Part shown: positions 1 through 5,350 of the stretch, piece after piece
How positions within the stretch are numbered: the stretch's first letter is position 1
Layout: every line of letters starts with the position of its first letter
From: Legionellaceae bacterium UBA2794
GTDB lineage: Bacteria > Pseudomonadota > Gammaproteobacteria > Legionellales > Legionellaceae
Length of the DNA stretch: 5,350 nucleotides
Direction of reading: 5' to 3'
NCBI GenBank assembly: GCA_002352055.1
Contig: DEHS01000089.1
Location: 9,536 to 14,885, forward strand
The notes under the pieces: generated by a model
Told to the model about the DNA's origin: nothing
What the model saw: the letters and a program-made list of their open reading frames with translations, nothing else
Database searches by the model: none
Position numbers and translations under genes: made by a program

Positions 1-1
1 C

Positions 2-742
2 GCTGGTGCTGAATTGGATTTACGTCTTGCCCAAGTACGTCTGGGCGATGCACGTATCCAAGAGAACAAAGCAGGTCGAGATGCTTTAGCACAACGTGCT
101 CGATTATCTAGGCTCTTAGGCAATGGCTTACTAGAAGACAGGAAGCTGGTTGATACAGGCCTTCCAGGTGTGACGTTAAACTGGTCACAGCTCGAAAAGA
201 AATTACCGCAAAGCCCATTACTATTACAAATGAAGCTGCAGTTACAAGCGAAACGTGCCACCATTACTGCCGTTAAAAAATCGGTATGGCCGGATTTAAA
301 TTTGCAATTAGGCGGAAGACATTTTTCTGATGATGGCAGTAACGCAGCAGTGATGTCTGCTTTTGCTCAAGTACCTGTATTTGATCGAAACCAAGGAAAA
401 ATACTGACAGCTGAGGCGCAATATACCCAATCTGCCCATGAATATAAGGGGGCTGCTCTTGATATACGCCAAAATGTCTATACGGTTTTTTTACAAGCCC
501 AGCAAAGTCACTACGAGGCAAATCTTGTGACCAATACCTTGCTGCCAACAGCGCGCAAATCCATCCAATTAGCTCAAGATGGCTATAAAATGGGGCGTTA
601 TACGTACATTGAATTATCCATGTCACTTAATACAGTATTTGAGGAAGAACGCCACTACCAACAAGCGCATGCTGATTATCACAAAACCTTAATTCAACTC
701 ACAGGACTTTTAGGGTTACATCCGACAAAGGAAAGCAAATGA
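2..742 (+). CDS. czcC: CzcC/HelC-type outer-membrane efflux channel (TolC family), 5'-truncated by window edge
   Basis: This is the C-terminal 246 residues of a TolC-family outer membrane factor, the exit duct of a tripartite metal efflux pump. The frame is already open at base 2 (AGAELDLRLAQ...), so the true start lies upstream and the first in-window TTG at base 14 is not a start. The N-terminal part matches the end of the first OEP repeat: an alpha-helical stretch rich in A, R and L ending near LSRLLGN. The second repeat follows, with the family signatures WPDLNLQLGGR (fragment residues about 98-108), the turn PVFDRNQGKI, then LLPTARKSIQLAQDGYKMGRYTYIEL and a last helix ending LTGLLG. Such proteins trimerise into a beta-barrel plus periplasmic alpha-barrel. 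The usual LDAQRTL motif after the YxxGR segment is replaced by SMSLNTV, a small departure. The stop codon overlaps the czcB start (ATGA). HelC is the name used in Legionella. The family is certain; the metal substrate is inferred from the neighbours. Confidence 0.95.
   Translation, partial: AGAELDLRLAQVRLGDARIQENKAGRDALAQRARLSRLLGNGLLEDRKLVDTGLPGVTLNWSQLEKKLPQSPLLLQMKLQLQAKRATITAVKKSVWPDLNLQLGGRHFSDDGSNAAVMSAFAQVPVFDRNQGKILTAEAQYTQSAHEYKGAALDIRQNVYTVFLQAQQSHYEANLVTNTLLPTARKSIQLAQDGYKMGRYTYIELSMSLNTVFEEERHYQQAHADYHKTLIQLTGLLGLHPTKESK
727..733 (+). promoter_or_regulatory. Ribosome binding site of czcB, inside the czcC 3' end
   Basis: AAAGGAA lies 5 bases before the ATG at 739, within the last codons of czcC. 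Together with the ATGA overlap of start and stop codons (739-742), it supports the chosen czcB start and implies translational coupling, so that channel and adaptor are made in linked amounts. Confidence 0.8.
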
Positions 743-1983
743 AACGTACACAACATAAATTAGTTGTTTTACTTTTTATATTATGGGGAATCTGGATGAT
801 ACCCGCATGCTGGGCTAATGAATCCAGTAGCTCAGAGACTTCTGAAGAGGTAATTGAAAAAGGACCGAAGGGCGGTCGTTTACTAAAGCAAGACAACATA
901 AGCCTCGAATTACTTTTATATAGCCAGGGCATGCCTGCTCACTTTCGTGCTTACGTGTACCAAGATGACAAACAGGTCTCTTTGGCAGATGCAACGCTTA
1001 TTGTTGAGCTCACCCGATTCAATCAAACAAAAGAGGCCATTACCTTTACTCCAGATGATGGATTTTTACAGAGCAACCAAGCTATTACTGAACCGCATTC
1101 GTTTGATGTTCTTGTTACATTGACACTATCAGGCAAAAAATATCAATGGAATTATCCCAGTTATGAAGGGCGAGTGAAACTATTGCCTCCGACATTAAAG
1201 GCTGCGGACATTCAAACAGAAACAGCACAAAGCCAAATTATCAAAAAGCAGTTAAAAGTGGTCGGTAAAATAGTTCCCAACCGCGATACCATGGCACCTA
1301 TCTATGCACGATACGCGGGCATTATTAAAAATATGAATAAGAATTTAGGTGATGAGGTAAATAAAGGGGAGTTACTCGTCAATATTGAGAGTAATGAAAG
1401 CCTGCAAAATTACGCCATTAACGCGCCCATTACAGGTACCATCGTACAAAAATATGTAGCAAATGGTGAATTAGCGCAAAACACAAAGCCCATTTACGAT
1501 GTGGCTAATTTAAATGACGTGTGGGCTGACTTCACTCTTTATCGTAAAGAAGCGCCTTTGGTTCGCAAGGGCATGCCAGTTCGTGTGACAGGGGATGACG
1601 GAAAACCAGATACAAGCAGTACAATAACCTACATTGCGCCATTAGGTATTGAAGACAGCCAAACAACCCTTGCCCGTGCTGTTTTGCCAAACACTCCTCG
1701 AGTGTGGTTACCCGGAATGTATGTTACTGGCAGAATTACAATTAATGAAAAAACAGTGCCTGTTGCCGTTCGTCTTTCTGCAATTCAACGTATGGGTGAG
1801 GGCTATGTGGTTTTTGTTCAGCAAGGAGATGATTTTGAAGCGACACCAGTCACTTTAGGTGAACAAGACAGTGAATGGGTTGAGGTTATATCGGGATTAA
1901 GCTCAGGACAAAAATACGTCACTACAAATAGTTTCTTTATTAAAGCAGAGATTGGTAAGGAAGGCGCAAGCCACGACGATTAA
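739..1983 (+). CDS. czcB: CzcB/HelB-type periplasmic adaptor (membrane fusion protein) of HME-RND efflux pump
   Basis: A 414-residue membrane fusion protein that would link the CzcA pump to the CzcC channel across the periplasm. Residues 1-26 form a signal peptide (K2, R3 and K7, then a hydrophobic core 8-21); cleavage after the C-W-A at 24-26 is plausible. C24 is not in a good lipobox because P22 precedes A23. Residues about 40-147 match the N-terminal domain typical of CzcB-like adaptors: GPKGGRLL at 42-49, EPHSFDV at 118-124, PSYEGRV at 140-146. A barrel-sandwich (lipoyl-like) domain follows at about 190-247, with half-motifs around LGDEVNKGELL (203-213) and APITGTIVQ (229-237). Only a few residues (NESLQ) separate the halves, so no long alpha-hairpin is present. 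A beta-barrel domain (about 250-335; WLPGMYVTGRI 323-333) and the membrane-proximal domain come next, ending SFFIKAEIGKEG...HDD. There is no His-rich N-terminal metal-binding stretch. The start is fixed by the overlap with czcC and by its Shine-Dalgarno. Confidence 0.95.
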   Translation: MKRTQHKLVVLLFILWGIWMIPACWANESSSSETSEEVIEKGPKGGRLLKQDNISLELLLYSQGMPAHFRAYVYQDDKQVSLADATLIVELTRFNQTKEAITFTPDDGFLQSNQAITEPHSFDVLVTLTLSGKKYQWNYPSYEGRVKLLPPTLKAADIQTETAQSQIIKKQLKVVGKIVPNRDTMAPIYARYAGIIKNMNKNLGDEVNKGELLVNIESNESLQNYAINAPITGTIVQKYVANGELAQNTKPIYDVANLNDVWADFTLYRKEAPLVRKGMPVRVTGDDGKPDTSSTITYIAPLGIEDSQTTLARAVLPNTPRVWLPGMYVTGRITINEKTVPVAVRLSAIQRMGEGYVVFVQQGDDFEATPVTLGEQDSEWVEVISGLSSGQKYVTTNSFFIKAEIGKEGASHDD

Positions 1984-1986
1984 GGA
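1981..1986 (+). promoter_or_regulatory. Ribosome binding site of czcA overlapping the czcB stop codon
   Basis: TAAGGA includes the czcB stop codon and sits 6 bases before the ATG at 1993, a near-ideal spacing. It fixes the czcA start and points to translation coupled to czcB. Confidence 0.85.
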
Positions 1987-1992
1987 TAAGAG

Positions 1993-3018
1993 ATGCTGCA
2001 AAAAATCATCCGATTTTCATTAAAACACCGCTGGTTTATCCTTTTATTTACTTTGGTACTGGCTTTGTATGGTGTATACAATTTCCAAAAGCTTCCTATT
2101 GATGCAGTTCCTGACATTACCAACGTGCAGGTACAAATCAACACTGAGGCTTCTGGTTATTCGCCTTTTGAAGTAGAGCAACGCATTACCTTTCCCATTG
2201 AATTGGCGATGAGTGGTTTACCTAATCTGGATTACACCCGCTCGCTCTCGCGCTATGGCCTGTCGCAGGTGACTGTGGTGTTTAAAGAAGGGACTAATAT
2301 TTACTTTGCCCGCCAATTAATTAATGAGCGCTTACAAGAGGTAAAAAATAAACTTCCACCTGAATCAGAAACCTCGCTCGGCCCTATCTCCACGGGTCTT
2401 GGCGAAATTTTTATGTATACCGTGACCAACAAAAAAGATCTTCCTGAGCAAAAACGCTTTAATCCCACGGAACTTCGTACTATCCAAGATTGGATTATCA
2501 AACCCCAGCTACGAAATGTAGAGGGTGTTGCAGAAGTGAATACGATTGGTGGTTATGCTCAGCAGTTTCATATCACTCCCGATCCGGCTAAATTAATGCG
2601 ATACAATTTGAGTTTAACTGATGTTGTAGAAGCATTGCAGCGTAATAATGCGAATGTGGGTTCTGGATATATTGAGCGCAATGGCGAGCAAAATTTAATT
2701 AGGGTACCAGGACAGGTTAAAGATATCCCTGATATTGAAAACATAGTGGTGGCCAATTTTGAAGGAACTCCGGTTCGTATTCGGGATGTAGCTGAAGTTG
2801 CTCTAGGCAAAGAGCTTCGTACCGGTGCCGCAACTGAAGACGGGCAAGAGGTAGTTCTTGGCACTGTATTCATGTTGATGGGAGAAAACAGCCGTACCGT
2901 TTCTGAGCGTGTAGCAGAAAAGATGAAAGAGATTAATAAGTCGCTTCCCAAAGGAGTTGAGGCTGTCACTGTCTATAATCGAACTGAGCTGGTCAATGCC
3001 ACCATTAACACCGTCTAG
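1993..3018 (+). CDS. czcA: N-terminal fragment of CzcA (TM1 plus first periplasmic loop)
   Basis: If the amber codon is obeyed, translation yields a 341-residue peptide. It has TM1 at about residues 14-32 (after the basic KHR), then the whole first periplasmic loop (PN1, the docking subdomain and PN2 of the RND fold), ending at TELVNATINTV on the brink of TM2. The start ATG is supported by TAAGGA 6 bases upstream and by the typical MLQKIIRFSLKHRW opening of HME-RND pumps. The fragment lacks TM2-TM12, the proton-relay residues in TM4 and the second periplasmic loop, so it cannot transport by itself. It would probably be anchored by one helix and then degraded, although a bound periplasmic domain could still interfere with CzcB; that is inference. 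Confidence 0.6.
   Translation: MLQKIIRFSLKHRWFILLFTLVLALYGVYNFQKLPIDAVPDITNVQVQINTEASGYSPFEVEQRITFPIELAMSGLPNLDYTRSLSRYGLSQVTVVFKEGTNIYFARQLINERLQEVKNKLPPESETSLGPISTGLGEIFMYTVTNKKDLPEQKRFNPTELRTIQDWIIKPQLRNVEGVAEVNTIGGYAQQFHITPDPAKLMRYNLSLTDVVEALQRNNANVGSGYIERNGEQNLIRVPGQVKDIPDIENIVVANFEGTPVRIRDVAEVALGKELRTGAATEDGQEVVLGTVFMLMGENSRTVSERVAEKMKEINKSLPKGVEAVTVYNRTELVNATINTV
3016..3018 (+). other. In-frame amber (TAG) codon 342 in czcA
   Basis: The stop lies between NATINTV and KNLLEGALLV, a junction continuous in the CzcA family, with coding frame preserved on both sides. The change also creates a TCTAGA hexamer at 3014-3019 (an XbaI recognition sequence). The surrounding bases show no homopolymer or repeat that would explain a slippage error, so a base substitution is the simplest account. 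Confidence 0.9.
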
Positions 3019-3039
3019 AAAAATCTGCTTGAAGGGGCT

Positions 3040-5133
3040 TTGCTCGTCTGCGTTATTCTCTTTCTCTTTTTAGGTAATATTCGTGCCGCACTTATCACCG
3101 CTATGGTGATCCCCTTATCTATGCTGATGACGATTACGGGTATGGTCACCAATAAAATTAGCGCTAACTTAATGAGCCTAGGGGCTTTGGACTTTGGTTT
3201 GATCGTGGATGGTGCAGTCATTATTGTAGAAAACTGCATCAAGCATTTAGGTGAAAAGCAGCATGAATTAAAACGCCTACTGACTCTTGAAGAGCGTTTG
3301 AAAGTTATTTCGTATGCAACCACCGAAGTCATTCGCCCCAGTATTTTTGGCGTGTTTATCATTACGGTGGTGTATTTACCGATTTTGACGCTCACAGGTG
3401 TTGAGGGAAAAATGTTCTTACCCATGGCTGAGACCGTCATTATTGCCTTGATGGCCTCCATGCTATTTGCATTAACTTTTGTTCCTGCCGCGGTTGCCAT
3501 ATTTTTAAATGGCCGTGTTCAGGAAAAAGAGAACTGGATGGTTCATTATCTGTCTCTAGGATATGAGCGTGTTTTAAGGCGCTGTTTTCATGCACGCATG
3601 TGGGTCATCGGTGCTGCAGTTGCTTTCGTTTTGTTAAGTCTGTTAATTGCATTTCGTTTGGGTGGTGAATTCATTCCAAGTCTTGATGAGGGTGATATTG
3701 CCATGCAGGTGATGCGCATTCCTGGTACGAGCTTAACACAATCGATTGCCATGCAAGACATGGTAGAAAAACGAGTTAAACAGTTTCCAGAAGTAAAGAA
3801 CGTGTTTGCTAAAATCGGCACCGCAGAAGTCGCAACTGATCCCATGCCGCCTAATGCTGCGGATACTTTCATTATGCTAAAACCACGTAAAGAGTGGCCT
3901 AATCCTAAAAAATCAAAACAAGAGCTAGTGCAGGAAATTGAAGAGGCTATCCAACAAATTCCAGGTAATAATTACGAATTTACTCAACCCATCCAAATGC
4001 GTTTCAATGAGCTAATTTCTGGTGTGCGTAGTGATGTGGCCGTTAAAGTATTTGGCGAAGACATGAATGTGCTATTAAAAATTGCCAAGCAAGTTAATGA
4101 GCAACTGGAGAAAACACCTGGAGCCGCAGATGTTAAAACAGAGCAGGTGAGTGGTTTGCCTTTATTGACGGTGGAAATTGACCGTGATGCGTTGGCGCGC
4201 TACGGCTTACAAATTGCTACGGTACAAGATGCCATCATTATTGCTACTGGTGGCAAAAAGGGTGGCGAGCTCTTTGAGGGAGACAAACGTTTTGATATTG
4301 TCGTACGTTTGCCTGAATCTTTACGTCTGGAGCCAGAGTTATTAAGAGAGATTTATATTCCATTACCGTTGTCCAAAGATGGGATGCAGCATTTTATTCC
4401 GATTAGTGAAGTGGCAAAAATGGTTTCTAGTGAAAGTCCAAACCAAATAAGTCGTGAAATTGGGAAACGTAGAGTGGTGGTTAGCTCCAACGTTCGTGGA
4501 CGCGATTTAAGCTCCTTCGTGTTGGATGCAAAACAACGTATTGAGCAAAACGTAACACTACCTAGTGGTTATTGGATCAATTGGGGTGGGCAGTTTGAAC
4601 AATTGCAATCCGCTTCTGCCCGTTTACAAATTGTGATTCCAATTACTCTGCTGGGTATTTTCCTTCTTTTATTTATGAGCTTTGGCAGTGTTAAAAATGC
4701 TCTATTGGTGTTTTCAGGAATTCCCTTAGCCTTGACCGGAGGTGTTCTTGCTTTATGGATAAGAGGGATTCCTTTATCGATTTCTGCAGGAGTTGGATTT
4801 ATTGCCTTGTCAGGGGTTGCTGTGTTAAATGGGTTGGTTATGATTACTTTTATTAATAAATTGCGCGAAGAAAAGCATTATTATCTTAAAGATGCAGTAC
4901 TGCAAGGTTCTCTTGCGCGTCTGCGACCTGTTCTCATGACTGCTTTGGTTGCTTCATTGGGATTTGTACCAATGGCATTAGCAACGGGTACTGGTTCTGA
5001 AGTACAACGACCCTTAGCGACTGTAGTGATTGGTGGGATTATCTCATCTACCTTTTTAACGTTATTGGTTTTACCTGGCCTGTATTACGTGTTTCATGAG
5101 CGCAGAAAAAAATCGTTAAAGAAAGAAGGGTAG
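3040..5133 (+). CDS. czcA: C-terminal part of CzcA (TM2-TM12 and second periplasmic loop), downstream of the amber codon
   Basis: The frame stays open from 3019 to the TAG at 5131. TTG at 3040 is the first commonly accepted start codon, giving 697 residues; the first ATG is at 3103. GAAGGGG (3031-3037) precedes the TTG but only 2 bases away, too close for a good ribosome site, so independent translation is doubtful and this is best seen as part of the broken gene. In full-length numbering it holds TM2 (about 345-361), TM3-TM6 with D400, D406 and E413 in TM4, TM7 (about 536-555), the second periplasmic loop from GGEFIPSLDEGD (557-568) through ATDPMPPNAAD and FNELISGVRSD (671-681) to the WGGQFEQLQSA segment, then TM8 (about 880-898) to TM12, and a basic tail (HERRKKSLKKEG). 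No further stops or frameshifts occur in 704 codons. A product starting here would start within TM2 and lack TM1 and the first periplasmic loop, so no pump function is expected from it alone. Confidence 0.5.
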   Translation: MLVCVILFLFLGNIRAALITAMVIPLSMLMTITGMVTNKISANLMSLGALDFGLIVDGAVIIVENCIKHLGEKQHELKRLLTLEERLKVISYATTEVIRPSIFGVFIITVVYLPILTLTGVEGKMFLPMAETVIIALMASMLFALTFVPAAVAIFLNGRVQEKENWMVHYLSLGYERVLRRCFHARMWVIGAAVAFVLLSLLIAFRLGGEFIPSLDEGDIAMQVMRIPGTSLTQSIAMQDMVEKRVKQFPEVKNVFAKIGTAEVATDPMPPNAADTFIMLKPRKEWPNPKKSKQELVQEIEEAIQQIPGNNYEFTQPIQMRFNELISGVRSDVAVKVFGEDMNVLLKIAKQVNEQLEKTPGAADVKTEQVSGLPLLTVEIDRDALARYGLQIATVQDAIIIATGGKKGGELFEGDKRFDIVVRLPESLRLEPELLREIYIPLPLSKDGMQHFIPISEVAKMVSSESPNQISREIGKRRVVVSSNVRGRDLSSFVLDAKQRIEQNVTLPSGYWINWGGQFEQLQSASARLQIVIPITLLGIFLLLFMSFGSVKNALLVFSGIPLALTGGVLALWIRGIPLSISAGVGFIALSGVAVLNGLVMITFINKLREEKHYYLKDAVLQGSLARLRPVLMTALVASLGFVPMALATGTGSEVQRPLATVVIGGIISSTFLTLLVLPGLYYVFHERRKKSLKKEG

Positions 5134-5138
5134 GGGGA
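5132..5138 (+). promoter_or_regulatory. Ribosome binding site of the DUF421-like gene
   Basis: AGGGGGA overlaps the czcA stop codon and lies 3 bases before the ATG at 5142. The spacing is a little short, but the purine run is strong and is the only candidate, and it suggests cotranscription with czcA. Confidence 0.65.
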
Positions 5139-5141
5139 ATC

Positions 5142-5350
5142 ATGGAATTTATAAATTGGCTTGATACAGATCCTGGGTATTTATGCGCTTGGATTCGATG
5201 TATTATTTTATTTTTTATGTGTGTGCTGTGTATTCGATTCACCAATCATCGCTTTAGTTTAAATACTCCTTTGGATTTTTTACTCATCACTATTTCAGGT
5301 GGATTAATCAGTCGAGGAATTGTAGGTGCTAATTCCCTTGGAATTACTAT
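5142..5350 (+). CDS. DUF421 (YetF/YcaP-like) membrane protein, 3'-truncated by window edge
   Basis: The first 69 residues of a protein that runs off the window. It has a short acidic N terminus (MEFINWLDTD), a hydrophobic helix at about residues 17-33 containing several cysteines (WIRCIILFFMCVLCIRF), a loop with R37 and the segment LNTPLDFLLITISGGLISRGIVG (40-62) forming a second helix, and then ANSLGIT. The pattern of a first helix followed by IRF..R.sl.tplDfll....G..is..ivG is what I associate with the N terminus of DUF421 proteins, small inner-membrane proteins of unclear function; the diagnostic C-terminal domain is outside the window. The ATG is 8 bases after the czcA stop, so the gene belongs to the same transcript unless a terminator is hidden. 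A role in metal resistance is suggested only by position. The family call is fairly likely, not certain. Confidence 0.65.
   Translation, partial: MEFINWLDTDPGYLCAWIRCIILFFMCVLCIRFTNHRFSLNTPLDFLLITISGGLISRGIVGANSLGIT

Larger units (their letters stand above)
1993..5133 (+). pseudogene. czcA: CzcA/HelA-type HME-RND metal efflux pump, interrupted by one in-frame amber codon
   Basis: The reading frame spans 1047 codons including the final TAG, the usual length of CusA/CzcA family pumps, but codon 342 (3016-3018) is TAG. No indel is involved: the same frame resumes at once with KNLLEGALLV, the expected start of TM2. The full protein would be an inner-membrane trimer that drives divalent metal ions towards CzcC by proton antiport. 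Family marks on both sides of the break include LPIDAVPDITNVQVQI (34-49), GPISTGLGEI (130-139), DFGLIVDGAVIIVEN (400-414) with D400, D406 and E413, matching the essential CzcA triad D402/D408/E415, GGEFIPSLDEGDI (557-569) and FNELISGVRSD (671-681). These resemble the divalent-metal CzcA branch rather than CusA; substrate choice among Co, Zn, Cd or Ni cannot be settled. Homologues carry a charged residue (Glu or Lys) at the stop position, as I recall, and GAG, AAG or CAG would each reach TAG by one substitution. As read, the pump is not made; a sequence error is the main alternative. Confidence 0.8.

Noticed and set aside
273..932. Minus-strand open frames opposite czcC and the czcB start
   Set aside because: They are antisense to well-recognised protein domains, and their translations have no recognisable domain.
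1649..1858. Small plus-strand open frame inside czcB in another frame
   Set aside because: It overlaps the conserved beta-barrel and membrane-proximal region of CzcB, and I saw no feature supporting it as a gene.
3016..3039. A frameshift or small insertion as cause of the czcA break
   Set aside because: Codon phase is identical before and after the stop (both in phase with 1993) and no residues are missing or added at the junction, so a substitution explains it fully.
2568..3500. Long open frames on the minus strand opposite czcA (2568-2969 and 3015-3500)
   Set aside because: They lie entirely or almost entirely inside a strongly conserved coding gene, their products are low-complexity Ser/Thr/Ile/Lys-rich shadow sequences, and they match no family I know.
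5134..5141. Terminator between czcA and the downstream gene
   Set aside because: Only 8 bases are available, with no inverted repeat or T-tract; they hold part of the ribosome binding site instead.
3016..5154. Genome-wide recoding of TAG as a sense codon
   Set aside because: czcC ends in TGA and czcB in TAA, which is compatible, but czcA itself ends in TAG at 5131-5133 exactly where the family C terminus is expected. Reading through would add only six codons before TAA at 5152-5154, so recoding is not formally excluded, but nothing supports it.
5048..5245. Minus-strand open frame across the czcA / DUF421-like junction
   Set aside because: It spans the end of one convincing gene and the start of another on the opposite strand, and its product has no recognisable feature.

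Overview
The window carries most of a heavy-metal efflux RND operon of the CzcCBA / HelCBA type, read left to right on the + strand. The order is outer-membrane channel (czcC, 5' end missing), periplasmic adaptor (czcB), inner-membrane metal/proton antiporter (czcA), then the start of a small membrane protein that looks like a DUF421 (YetF/YcaP-like) protein. The genes are packed tightly: a 4-base ATGA overlap between czcC and czcB, 9 bases between czcB and czcA, and 8 bases between czcA and the DUF421-like gene. There is no gene-free stretch of 300 bases. I saw no internal promoter, rho-independent terminator, RNA gene, insertion sequence, CRISPR array or notable repeat. The operon promoter, and any metal-responsive regulator, must lie upstream of base 1.

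The base composition is moderately AT-rich by eye (not computed). The protein sequences resemble gammaproteobacterial HME-RND systems, and a Legionella or related genome is my best guess, since helCBA operons are typical there. This rests on recognition of style, not on a search.

The most notable feature is an in-frame amber codon (TAG, 3016-3018) at codon 342 of czcA. The same reading frame continues without any indel for another 704 codons and keeps every family hallmark, including the charged TM4 triad D400/D406/E413. The gene is therefore full length (1046 codons including the stop at 342) but interrupted by one base substitution, just before the second transmembrane helix. It is either a very recent nonsense mutation, a sequencing or assembly error, or, less likely, a site of amber suppression.

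If intact, the three proteins would form a tripartite pump. CzcA would take divalent metal ions (Co, Zn or Cd; exact specificity not determinable here) from the periplasm or cytoplasm using the proton gradient, CzcB would bridge to the outer membrane, and CzcC would be the exit duct. With the stop codon read as a stop, the channel and adaptor are made but the pump is not. I found no convincing evidence of a wholly new system: the window is a known efflux operon with a broken pump gene and an interesting downstream neighbour.
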